Assembly: GCA_049423065.1 (NCBI GenBank)
Contig: JBMSQB010000051.1
Location: forward strand, 1 to 32,492
Direction: 5' to 3'
Source: SYIM01 sp041182885
Lineage (GTDB): Bacteria > Pseudomonadota > Gammaproteobacteria > Burkholderiales > Burkholderiaceae_E
Length of the DNA: 32,492 nt
The translations under genes were made by a program, and so were the position numbers. Below, piece after piece: positions 7,384 through 14,627 of this stretch. The notes beneath the pieces were generated by a model. That model did not search any database. It saw only the letters and a program-made list of their open reading frames with translations, and was not told where the DNA came from. The stretch's first letter is position 1; each line of letters starts with the position of its first letter.

Positions 7384-8271
7384 ATGCAGGCGGGCCTTTC
7401 ACAGGCCGAGCAGGCCCGGCGGTTGCACGCGCTTCATCATGCCCAGGCGCTGTTCATCATCGGTAGCGTCTGGGACGCCGCAAGCGCGGTGATGTTCGAG
7501 CAGGAGGGCTTTCAGGCGCTCGGCACCTCGAGCGCCGGGATCGCCTATGCCCACGGTCTGGCCGACGGCGAGGTTGCGCCGCGCAAGGACATGATGGCGG
7601 CGATCGCCCGCATCGCGCATTCGGTATCCATCCCTGTTTCTGCCGATCTCGAATCCGGCTACGGCGCCTCGCCCGACGACGTGGCTGAAACCTGCAGGCT
7701 CGCCATGGAGGCGGGCGCCGTGGGCGTCAATCTTGAAGACGCGCTGCCAGGCGCCACAACACTCACCGACCTCAAGCGGCAATGCGACATCATCCGCGCC
7801 GTACGTCTGGCGGCCGACCGCTGCGGTATTGCGCTCTTCATCAACGCGCGCACCGATGCCTTCTGGCTATCGCTATGGGATGCGCCGCGCCGCTTGTCCG
7901 AGAGCATCGCGCGCTGCCAGGCTTATGTCGATGCAGGTGCCGACGGCGTGTTCGTACCCGGCGCGCTTGATCCATCCACCCTCTCATCTCTAGTCCGTGC
8001 CACCACGGCCCCGCTCAACGTGCTCGCGATGCCCGGCTGCCCCGACATCGCCACGCTGCAGGCGCTGGGCGTGCGTCGTCTTTCACAAGGATCCGGGCCC
8101 GCGCGAGCCATGCTGGGCCTTGCCCGCCGCATTGCTCGCGAATTGCTCGACCAAGGTCGCTACACTTCGTTTCATCAGGGCTCGATCGGCTACGCGCAGG
8201 CCAATGCGCTGTTCGCCGACCGGAGCGCGTCCGCATCCACCCCCCCTCCTTTGAAAGCTTCGCCGGAATGA
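7384..8271 (+). CDS. PEP mutase / isocitrate lyase superfamily lyase
   Basis: A 295-residue TIM-barrel protein of the family that includes PrpB, dimethylmalate lyase, oxaloacetate hydrolases and PEP mutase. Visible motifs are IGSVWDAASA (26-35), SADLESGYG (86-94, carrying the Mg2+-binding acids Asp88 and Glu90), NLEDALPG (116-123, Glu118) and INARTDAF (153-160, Arg156). The KKCGH loop of true isocitrate and methylisocitrate lyases is absent, so a propionate-pathway role is not supported. The family usually cleaves or forms C-C bonds next to a 2-oxoacid. The gene is 8 bases after the PhyH gene and overlaps purU by 4 bases (ATGA, 8268-8271), so it is tightly coupled to both. Its substrate is probably made by the oxygenases of this cluster. 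Confidence 0.87.
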   Translation: MQAGLSQAEQARRLHALHHAQALFIIGSVWDAASAVMFEQEGFQALGTSSAGIAYAHGLADGEVAPRKDMMAAIARIAHSVSIPVSADLESGYGASPDDVAETCRLAMEAGAVGVNLEDALPGATTLTDLKRQCDIIRAVRLAADRCGIALFINARTDAFWLSLWDAPRRLSESIARCQAYVDAGADGVFVPGALDPSTLSSLVRATTAPLNVLAMPGCPDIATLQALGVRRLSQGSGPARAMLGLARRIARELLDQGRYTSFHQGSIGYAQANALFADRSASASTPPPLKASPE

Positions 8272-9122
8272 ATGCCTCCTATGTGCTCACGCTCTCCTGT
8301 CCCGATCGCGCTGGCATTGTTCACGCCGTATCAGGCTTTCTTTATGAGCGCGGCGCCAACATCGTGGAGGCTGCACAATTTGGCGATGTGGCAACCGGTC
8401 TTTTTTTCATGCGTGTGCAGTTCGAACTCGCCACCGAGCGGATGCCGATGACGGCGCTGCGTACCGAGTTCGAGCCCGTGGCACAGTCGTTTTCCATGCG
8501 CGCGAGGATCGTTGAACTGAGTCGGCGGCTGCCCACGGTCATCATGGTGTCCAGGCTTGGCCACTGCCTGAACGATCTGCTCTTTCGGTGGCGAAGCGGG
8601 CTGCTGCCCCTCGATATTCGCGCAATTGTCTCGAACCACCGCGACTTCTATCAGATGGCCGCTTCCTATGACATCGCCTTCCATCATTTCCCGGTCACCG
8701 CTGACACCAAGGCCGAGGCCGAGGCGCGGCTGCTGGAAGTGGTGAGGTCAGAGGGGGTGGAGCTGGTGGTGCTGGCCCGCTACATGCAGGTGCTGTCGCC
8801 AGGCCTCTGCGCGCAACTGGAGGGCCGGGCCATCAACATTCATCACTCGTTTTTGCCCAGCTTCAAGGGTGCGCGCCCCTACCAGCAGGCGCACGATCGG
8901 GGCGTGAAGCTGATTGGCGCAACCGCCCACTATGTCACCACCGACCTCGATGAAGGTCCGATCATCGAGCAGGACGCTGCGCGCGTGGATCACACCATGG
9001 ACGTTGCCACGCTCACCGCGATCGGGCGCGACGTTGAAAGCGTGGTGCTGGCCCGAGCGCTCAAGTGGCATGCGGAGCACCGCGTGCTGCTGAACGGCTC
9101 GAAGACCGTGGTGTTCCGCTAA
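8268..9122 (+). CDS. purU: Formyltetrahydrofolate deformylase
   Basis: PurU hydrolyses 10-formyl-THF to formate and THF. The 284-residue protein has an N-terminal ACT domain (about 1-80, beginning LTLSCPDRAGIVHAVSGFL) and a C-terminal formyl-transferase fold. Catalytic Asn190 and His192 lie in NIHHSFLPSFKGARPY and Asp228 in TDLDEGPII, as in GART-type enzymes. The length is normal. The start codon overlaps the lyase stop (ATGA), so it is the last gene of the unit. PurU genes are often found with pathways that load one-carbon groups onto THF, such as demethylation routes. Here the only folate-related partner is the PanB-like enzyme at the front of the unit. Confidence 0.94.
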   Translation: MNASYVLTLSCPDRAGIVHAVSGFLYERGANIVEAAQFGDVATGLFFMRVQFELATERMPMTALRTEFEPVAQSFSMRARIVELSRRLPTVIMVSRLGHCLNDLLFRWRSGLLPLDIRAIVSNHRDFYQMAASYDIAFHHFPVTADTKAEAEARLLEVVRSEGVELVVLARYMQVLSPGLCAQLEGRAINIHHSFLPSFKGARPYQQAHDRGVKLIGATAHYVTTDLDEGPIIEQDAARVDHTMDVATLTAIGRDVESVVLARALKWHAEHRVLLNGSKTVVFR

Positions 9123-9222
9123 CCGCCGCTGGGCTCACCCGCCAGCCAGCAGGACGCCTGCGGGTATGGCACACAGGCAGGCCACCAGAACCAGCCGATC
9201 AGAATCGAACCACACCCGCCAG

Positions 9223-9240
9223 CCTGAGACGGGGCTCAGG
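9223..9240 (+). terminator. Possible terminator after purU
   Basis: Arms CCTGAG (9223-9228) and CTCAGG (9235-9240) with a 6-base loop, followed by GGTTTCGTT. The T-run is weak. A second hairpin, AGGCTCA/TGAGCCT (9305-9323), covers the stop codon of the convergent gene. Otherwise nothing is seen in the gap 9123-9308. Confidence 0.35.
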
Positions 9241-9308
9241 GGTTTCGTTACCGTTTTCATCGCCACACTCCTTTCCTGTAGGTGCGGCGATGATCCACCC
9301 CCTCAGGC

Positions 9309-10595
9309 TCATGGCGTGAGCCTCGACTGGGCAAGCAAACCCAGCGCCTGGGTGTGGCGTTCAAGGGCTGCTGCCGCCCACTGCGACTCGAGAGCCGCCA
9401 CCCGTGGCCGTCGGAGCGCCTCGCGGATCTGGGGATTGAAGGCCTGAGCGACCGACTCGTCGGTGAGCATGCGCTCGGGCAATGCGGGACCATAGGCAAG
9501 CGCCCGCGCCTGGGCGAGCGACTGACGCGCAGCGCGCTCGTCGGTGGCCATCGCCGTGCGCCGCGCCCCGTCACGGAGCGCTGCGCATGACTGGCGGAGT
9601 TGTGGCGCGTGAGACACCAGCCACTGGCGGGCAAGCAGGCTCACCACCGGTTCACGCCGCTCCATCAGCGCGAGATCGACCGACAGATACTGTGCAACCG
9701 CGGCCGGGGAGCGGCGAGCGCTGCGGGCTGGCGTGTCGGCGGGCGGCGTCGCGGCAGACGACGAGACAGCGGCGGGCGGGGCGGTGATGAATCGCACGAA
9801 CCGTTGCGCCAGTCGCATGTCGCGGGAACCGGCTGCAACCAGCGCGAGCCGCGTCCGCGCCAGCACCGCAAACGCAGGCTGCACTTCAATCGACGGGTCG
9901 GTTGCCGCGTCCTCGAAGACGAGACTGAGCGGCGCAAGGCCACCTGCATCGCCGCTTGCGCTGTTGGCAACCAGCCCCGACAGCAGTGCCCAGCCGGCCT
10001 CCCAGCCGCGATCCTGCAGCGCCGACTCGATCAGCAAGTTCCCCAGGCCGCCTGGCGCAGCGAACGGGTTGGCGAGCGCGCCCGTGCACTCGCCCTGGGC
10101 AAGGTCCTGCCAGCGCTCGGGCCACGCCGGCGCCGACGCCGCGGTCGGTCGGGCGAGCGCAATCCGTATCAGGTGCTGCGCCCGGGCGGTGAGCCCCTGA
10201 TCCACAGGCAACGCGCCCCCCATTGGCTGCGGTTCGCCATCGATGCCGAGAAGCAGGCCATCGGCTGCCGCTGCACTGAAGCTCTCGGCCGAGGCGGACC
10301 AGATCAGGTGCGGCCGCTGCGCCGGTGTACTCGAACGAAGCGTCGCCAGAATCTGCTCGGGACGCTGGGTGATGAGTTCGACGCGCGTGCCGGGATTGGC
10401 CTGCTCGAACGCACGAACCCGTGCCCTTGAGTAGGCCTCGGGCAGGGTACTGACGATGGTGAGCGAGGCGAGCCGCGCGGCCCCTCCCTGCGAAACAGCC
10501 GGTTGCGCAGCCGCGTCGCCCGGCGGCATCAACCCCACCACGACAACGAGCGACATCAGCGCGATCACTCGAACACACGCCGAACGCAGCTTCAT
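9309..10595 (-). CDS. Orphan periplasmic substrate-binding protein, ABC/PgtC-like
   Basis: A 428-residue protein with a signal peptide (MKLRSACVRVIALMSLVVVVG...AAAQ). The first ~280 residues resemble type-2 periplasmic binding proteins of the iron/polyamine ABC class: a strand around LTIVSTLPEAYSRARVRAFE, then RPHLIWSASAESF, and a LLIESALQDRGWEAGWALLSG stretch that recalls PgtC, the binding-protein-like regulator of phosphoglycerate uptake. About 150 C-terminal residues are Ala/Arg-rich and not typical of simple receptors. There is no ABC ATPase, permease or two-component sensor in the neighbourhood. A role as a receptor for a distant transporter or sensor kinase is possible; the ligand is unknown. 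Confidence 0.7.
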   Translation of the reverse strand: MKLRSACVRVIALMSLVVVVGLMPPGDAAAQPAVSQGGAARLASLTIVSTLPEAYSRARVRAFEQANPGTRVELITQRPEQILATLRSSTPAQRPHLIWSASAESFSAAAADGLLLGIDGEPQPMGGALPVDQGLTARAQHLIRIALARPTAASAPAWPERWQDLAQGECTGALANPFAAPGGLGNLLIESALQDRGWEAGWALLSGLVANSASGDAGGLAPLSLVFEDAATDPSIEVQPAFAVLARTRLALVAAGSRDMRLAQRFVRFITAPPAAVSSSAATPPADTPARSARRSPAAVAQYLSVDLALMERREPVVSLLARQWLVSHAPQLRQSCAALRDGARRTAMATDERAARQSLAQARALAYGPALPERMLTDESVAQAFNPQIREALRRPRVAALESQWAAAALERHTQALGLLAQSRLTP

Positions 10596-10728
10596 TGCAT
10601 AATCCCCGTGAAAGGTCGGGGCTCGCGCTGACCCCGGCCGTGATTTTAGGCTGCTCTGCTCACCGTTGTCCGACCATCACCCTTCCTGCGAGTTTATCGC
10701 TCTACGGCTACCCGCCATTCCCCCTCTC
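10596..10728. promoter_or_regulatory. Divergent intergenic region between two orphan binding proteins
   Basis: These 133 bases must hold the promoters of both divergent genes. An imperfect GC-rich dyad (GGTCGGGG at about 10614-10621 against CCCCGGCC at about 10632-10639) lies near the middle. No clear -35/-10 pair was found on either strand. Confidence 0.3.
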
Positions 10729-11910
10729 ATGACACCCTCCGCTGCCACCCGCTTTCTGCGCCTGCTGCCCGTCGCACTGCTGGCAGGCGCCGCCTGCGCA
10801 GCCTTGGCCGACAGCGCCACACCACGCAAGCACGTCTGGGCAACCCCCGACAGCAGCAGTGAAGCGCATGAGCAAGTGCGTGCGCTCACTGGTGCGCTCG
10901 CCAAGGGCAGCGTGGTGCGGGTGCAGCTCGAGGGCTCCGCTTCCCACGTGACCCGAGCACGGATGCTGCGCGATGGTCGGGCGCAACTGGCGGCCACCAG
11001 CGTCGCGGGCAGCGTCTTTGCCCAGGAGGGCCTGTTTGCGTTTGCGGGCGCAGACTGGGGGCCACAGTCGGTTCGAGCCGTTCTCATGAATTCACATGGA
11101 CAGTTGCTCGGGCTCGTGGCGGCGGGCGATGCCGGCATCAGTTCCGTCGCCGAGCTGAAAGGCAAGCGCGTGGCACGCATCAAGGATGCCCCCGAAATTG
11201 ATCAGCATCTGCGCGCGCTCCTCGCCCACGCCGGGCTGACCTGGCAGGACGTCACCTCGGTATCCACCGAAGGCTATGGCGCCGCCATCCGTGCCGTGGC
11301 CGCCGGACGCGCCGATGCCGCATTCGCCGCCTCGCGCACCCCGGATCTGCAGGCATTGGCGTCCTCCAGGCGTGGACTCGCCTGGCCGCTGGTGCCGCAC
11401 GCCGACGAGCAGGGGTGGCGCCAGCTTCGTCAGTGGGCACCCTACATGGTTCCGGTCGACGCGGTGAGCGGCACCGGCCTGTCAGACAAGGAGCCGGTGG
11501 AAAGCGTGAGCTGGCCCTACCCGGTGCTGATCACGCTGGCACGGCGCGATGCCGATGAAATCCAGGCGATCACCCGCGAGCTCACCGGGCGGTGGCGCGA
11601 CTACCGTGATGCGGCGCCGGGCAACGCAGGCTGGGAGGCGCGTCGCCAGCCGCTTGCATGGGCGATTCCGTGGCACGACGGCGCGATTCGCGTATTTCGT
11701 GAACAGGGCCTGTGGCGCTCCGAGCATCAGGCCCATCAAGAGCAACTGCTCGCGCGTCAGCAAGTGCTCAAGCAGGCCTGGGAGAGCATGCGCCGATCCG
11801 GCGAGCCAGGCGCATCCGATACCGAGCGCGAAGCTGCGTGGCTGAAAGCACGAGCTGAAGCCTTGAGAAAGGCAGGCCTAGATACCCTCTGGGACGCAGG
11901 GGCCCAGTGA
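10729..11910 (+). CDS. Orphan TRAP-TAXI-family substrate-binding protein
   Basis: A 393-residue protein with a clear signal peptide (MTPSAATRFLRLLPVALLAG...ALADS). The mature part looks like TAXI/NMT1-type receptors: ISSVAELKGKRVARI, then GYGAAIRAVAAGRADAAFAA and a PLVPHADEQGWRQLRQWAPYM region. The last ~60 residues are charged and probably helical. The ATG at 10729 is preferred because it puts the signal peptide at the N-terminus; a TTG at 10666 would add 21 residues ahead of it. Neither has a clear ribosome site. TAXI receptors normally work with a fused DctQM permease, and none is present here. Confidence 0.75.
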   Translation: MTPSAATRFLRLLPVALLAGAACAALADSATPRKHVWATPDSSSEAHEQVRALTGALAKGSVVRVQLEGSASHVTRARMLRDGRAQLAATSVAGSVFAQEGLFAFAGADWGPQSVRAVLMNSHGQLLGLVAAGDAGISSVAELKGKRVARIKDAPEIDQHLRALLAHAGLTWQDVTSVSTEGYGAAIRAVAAGRADAAFAASRTPDLQALASSRRGLAWPLVPHADEQGWRQLRQWAPYMVPVDAVSGTGLSDKEPVESVSWPYPVLITLARRDADEIQAITRELTGRWRDYRDAAPGNAGWEARRQPLAWAIPWHDGAIRVFREQGLWRSEHQAHQEQLLARQQVLKQAWESMRRSGEPGASDTEREAAWLKARAEALRKAGLDTLWDAGAQ

Positions 11911-11991
11911 CCCTCCGAGCGCCGGGTTGAACACGGCGCGCCCGCGTGAAGGCCGCTCGCACCAGCCCTGCCGCTCAGGCGGTCAATGCAA

Positions 11992-12009
11992 CCCCAGCCC
12001 CAGCCCCAG
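11992..12009 (+). repeat. Three tandem CCCCAG hexamers
   Basis: CCCCAG occurs three times in a row in the gap between two convergent genes. This is a small low-complexity repeat, useful only as a possible strain-variable marker. Confidence 0.85.
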
Positions 12010-12014
12010 CCTGA

Positions 12015-12032
12015 GGCGGTATCTCGACCGCC
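12015..12032. terminator. Hairpin between convergent genes
   Basis: GGCGGT (12015-12020) and ACCGCC (12027-12032) form a perfect stem with a 6-base loop. An upstream GGCGGTC (11978-11984) could compete for the same 3' arm. It lies between convergent stops at 11910 and 12048 and could act on both strands. No T-run is present. Confidence 0.35.
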
Positions 12033-12047
12033 CCCGCACACAGCACC

Positions 12048-12827
12048 TCAGTAGGTGCCGGGATAGGTGCCGCCGTCAATCAGAAAATTCTGGCCGGTGA
12101 CATACGAGGCTTGCCCGCTGCACAGATACGCACAGGCCTGACCAAACTCGTAGGGGTCGCCCAGCCTGCCCGCCGGGATCGCCTTCGCTCGCGCGGCCAG
12201 GGTTTCTTCCAGACTCTGTCCCTGCTTGGTGGCCATCGCCTGCGCGGTGGTGCGGATCCGGTCGGTGTTGAACACCCCGGGCAGCAGATTGTTGATCGTG
12301 ACGTTGTGCCGAACCGTCTGACGCGCCAGCCCCGCAACAAAGCCGGTCAGGCCGCTGCGGGCACCGTTGGACAGGCCCAGCACTTCGATCGGTGCCTTGA
12401 CCGAGCTTGACGTGATGTTGATGATGCGCCCGAAGCGGCGCGCGATCATGCCGTCGACCGTCGCCTTGATGAGCTCGATCGGCGTGAGCATGTTGCCATC
12501 GAGCGCCTTCACCCAGTCGTCACGCGTCCAGTTGCGAAAATCGCCCGGCGGGGGACCCCCCGCGTTATTGATGAGGATATCGACCTGCGGGCATGCAGCA
12601 AGCACACGGGCGCGCCCCTCGTCGGTGGTGATGTCGACTGCCACCGTGCGAACCTCCACGCCGGTTTGCTTTCGGATCTGGTCAGCCGCCTGCTCGAGTA
12701 CATCAGCCGAACGGGCGTTCATCACCAGATTGACGCCTTCCTGCGCGAGTGAAATCGCGCAGCCATACCCCAGGCCTTTGCTCGAGGCACAAACGACCGC
12801 CCAGCGGCCGGAAATTCCGAGATCCAT
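12048..12827 (-). CDS. SDR-family protein lacking the usual Tyr/Lys catalytic pair
   Basis: A 259-residue Rossmann protein with the SDR architecture: a nucleotide loop CASSKGLGYG (13-22), NNAG (87-90), Asn112 in the DGNML helix, a Ser-rich strand ITSSSV (138-143) and a C-terminal FLIDGGTYPG. The classical active site is Ser, Tyr, Lys with spacing YxxxK. Here the matching positions read SNGAR, giving Ser153 for Tyr and Arg157 for Lys. This replacement is seen in a recurring SDR subgroup, so it is a real subfamily, but the usual hydride-transfer chemistry cannot be assumed. A strong ribosome site GGAGGG (plus-strand 12834-12839) supports the start. It follows ubiJ by 42 bases, a place where ubiB is common in related genomes. 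Confidence 0.85.
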   Translation of the reverse strand: MDLGISGRWAVVCASSKGLGYGCAISLAQEGVNLVMNARSADVLEQAADQIRKQTGVEVRTVAVDITTDEGRARVLAACPQVDILINNAGGPPPGDFRNWTRDDWVKALDGNMLTPIELIKATVDGMIARRFGRIINITSSSVKAPIEVLGLSNGARSGLTGFVAGLARQTVRHNVTINNLLPGVFNTDRIRTTAQAMATKQGQSLEETLAARAKAIPAGRLGDPYEFGQACAYLCSGQASYVTGQNFLIDGGTYPGTY

Positions 12828-12869
12828 CGCTAACCCTCCGGGAAAATCACGCGGGAGCGGATGACGCGT

Positions 12870-13547
12870 TCAGCGACGCACACCCGTGCGCCGCTCGAGC
12901 GACGCGAGCCGCGATTCTAACGACGAGAGCATAGCCGAGTGTTCAGCGAGCTCGCTGCGAGCCACCAGCACCGGATCCTCGACACTCCACTGCCTCGCAA
13001 ACCCCGCACCCGCACGCTCACCGAACTCGCGCAGCGCTTGCACCGCACCAGTGGCCAGCCCCACGATCCGATGTGCGATCACATCGCCGGTCAGGCGGCT
13101 GAGGTCTTCTTCGACATCCCAACGCAGTGAGCGCGACAACTCGCCCAGCGCTGCCGCGAGCAACACATCACCCTCGATGCGCAGATGCGGCTGAAGCCCG
13201 GCCGGTCCCTTGCTCAACACCGCAAACCCGGCATCAAGCGATGGCCGGAGGGTCATGGTGACCGCGGGGGAGGCAGCGTCCATGGGTGCGGCCTCGAGCA
13301 GGCCCTCTGCGCTCACACAAAGAAGCACTGAAAACCATGCCGGAGCCTGCGTGGGCTCACGCGCTTCCAGCCGAATCAGTCGCCCGGCGTGCGGGCGCAG
13401 ACTGGCACGCGCGGCGTCGTTGGCGGCCAGCAAATGATCAAGGGCCGCGAGCAGTGCCCGCAGCCCTTGCTGGGAAGCGCCCGACAGCCAGTCGGCGCCC
13501 CCGGAGGATACCGACGCTTCCTGAGAAGCGTCGGTTGACACGGCCAT
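12870..13547 (-). CDS. ubiJ: Ubiquinone biosynthesis accessory factor UbiJ (SCP2 domain)
   Basis: A 225-residue protein with an SCP2-like lipid-binding region (about 45-150) and a C-terminal heptad stretch ending LSSLESRLASLERR, as in UbiJ. UbiJ is the lipid-binding organiser of the soluble Ubi complex that hydroxylates and methylates ubiquinone precursors. The start at 13547 is chosen because the Tim44-like gene ends at 13549, leaving a 1-base gap (TGA-C-ATG); the longer frame would overlap that gene by over 100 bases. Position in the ubiE cluster supports the call more than sequence alone, because SCP2 proteins diverge quickly. Confidence 0.8.
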   Translation of the reverse strand: MAVSTDASQEASVSSGGADWLSGASQQGLRALLAALDHLLAANDAARASLRPHAGRLIRLEAREPTQAPAWFSVLLCVSAEGLLEAAPMDAASPAVTMTLRPSLDAGFAVLSKGPAGLQPHLRIEGDVLLAAALGELSRSLRWDVEEDLSRLTGDVIAHRIVGLATGAVQALREFGERAGAGFARQWSVEDPVLVARSELAEHSAMLSSLESRLASLERRTGVRR

Positions 13548-13548
13548 G

Positions 13549-14514
13549 TCAGGCGGCCGGCGCCTCGTTTTGCTGGATACCAGCCAGCACCCAGCCACCC
13601 GCGCCATGAACCGGCTTGGTGAGATTCCAGATCTCGTCGAACGACTGGGCCGGAGCGCCAACCGCTTCGCGAATCACACCATAGAACCGCACGCTCGCCA
13701 TGTGCTCGGTGTCGCTCGAATCCACGCCCAGGAACTCGGCCTCGACCGATACCACCTCGGTGACATTGGCTGCGCCCTTGCGGTCTTCGATCTGCATGCG
13801 CAGTTCGCCGAACATCTCGGGGGAGGTGAATTCGCGCAGGTCGTTGAGGTTGCCCGAATCGAACGATGCCTGAAGGCGGATGAACTGCACCTTGGCGTTG
13901 CGGACAAAGCCTGCGATGTCAAAGTTGGCCGGGACCCGCAGACCCGTGCTGGCGGCTGAGGTTGCGGTGGCTTCAACCGGACCCGCACCGGCTGCAAGCG
14001 GTGCTGCCGCCGGCTGCGAAACCGGAGAAAACAGCGTGTTGCCAGACTGGGCAGAGGCCGCAGGCGATTGTGCCGGCGCCTGACCCGCGGCCGCACCCGC
14101 GTAGGCGGGCTGAGGCTGCGCCGACTGGCTTCGCCGCGCCATGATCATGCGGATCACGACCAGTGCGATGACGGCAAACAATACGATCATCATGATGCTG
14201 GCGAGCTCCTCGCCGAAGCCGAGGTGACTCGCAAGCGCGGCGAGGCCAATGCCGGCAGCCAGACCGGCGAGCGGTCCGAGCCAGCGGTTGCCCTGGGGCT
14301 GGGCGGCAGGCGCTGCGGCCGGCTGACCGGGCCGCTGGGCGCCGGGCGCAGCCTGCTGACCGGCGGGCGCACCGCCGTCGCGCTGCATGGCGTTCGGCTG
14401 CTGCTTGCCAGAGTTTTTGCCGCCACCGACGCGGGACGCCTCTGCCTGACCGATCGACAACGTGATGGCGGCGACAAAGGCGGCCAACAAAGCAATCAGA
14501 CGGGTGAATTTCAT
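13549..14514 (-). CDS. Tim44-like domain membrane protein
   Basis: A 321-residue protein. It has a signal or anchor segment (MKFTRLIALLAAFVAAITLS), then a Gly/Gln/Pro/Ala-rich low-complexity region with RVGGGKNSGKQ, then one or two hydrophobic segments (about 98-145, including IMMIVLFAVIALVVIRMIM), a second Ala/Pro linker, and a C-terminal Tim44-like domain (about 190-318, with NFDIAGFVRNAKVQFIRLQ). The mitochondrial namesake tethers the import motor; the bacterial role is unknown. The start at 14514 has a Shine-Dalgarno-like AGGAG about a dozen bases upstream; the longer frame begins before it. It lies between ubiE and ubiJ and may assist the Ubi complex at the membrane, which is inference. 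Confidence 0.85.
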   Translation of the reverse strand: MKFTRLIALLAAFVAAITLSIGQAEASRVGGGKNSGKQQPNAMQRDGGAPAGQQAAPGAQRPGQPAAAPAAQPQGNRWLGPLAGLAAGIGLAALASHLGFGEELASIMMIVLFAVIALVVIRMIMARRSQSAQPQPAYAGAAAGQAPAQSPAASAQSGNTLFSPVSQPAAAPLAAGAGPVEATATSAASTGLRVPANFDIAGFVRNAKVQFIRLQASFDSGNLNDLREFTSPEMFGELRMQIEDRKGAANVTEVVSVEAEFLGVDSSDTEHMASVRFYGVIREAVGAPAQSFDEIWNLTKPVHGAGGWVLAGIQQNEAPAA

Positions 14515-14560
14515 GACCGGAGATCTCCTGCTATTGAATGAGGGACTACTTCCCACCGTG

Positions 14561-14589
14561 AATATTGGGCCGACTGGGCCAGATTGCAA
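14561..14589 (-). promoter_or_regulatory. Possible sigma-70 promoter for Tim44-like gene and ubiJ
   Basis: On the minus strand, TTGCAA (14589-14584) is followed after 17 bases by AATATT (14566-14561). Each box matches 4 of 6 consensus bases. It lies 47 bases before the Tim44-like ATG in the 113-base gap after ubiE, the largest gap in this gene run. Confidence 0.4.
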
Positions 14590-14627
14590 GAAAAAACTGA
14601 TCGGGCTACGGTTATTCCGCCCGGCGG

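Noticed and set aside
7384..8271. Methylisocitrate lyase (prpB) of the propionate pathway.
   Set aside because: No KKCGH motif and no prpC or prpD nearby.
9600..10430. Plus-strand frame opposite the PgtC-like gene.
   Set aside because: Arg/Gly-rich antisense translation without a signal peptide or motif, whereas the minus strand gives a complete secreted protein.
14617..14627. CCGCC/GGCGG mini-stem after ubiE as an intrinsic terminator.
   Set aside because: The stem has only 5 pairs with a 1-base loop, and the T-run on the minus strand is about 20 bases away.
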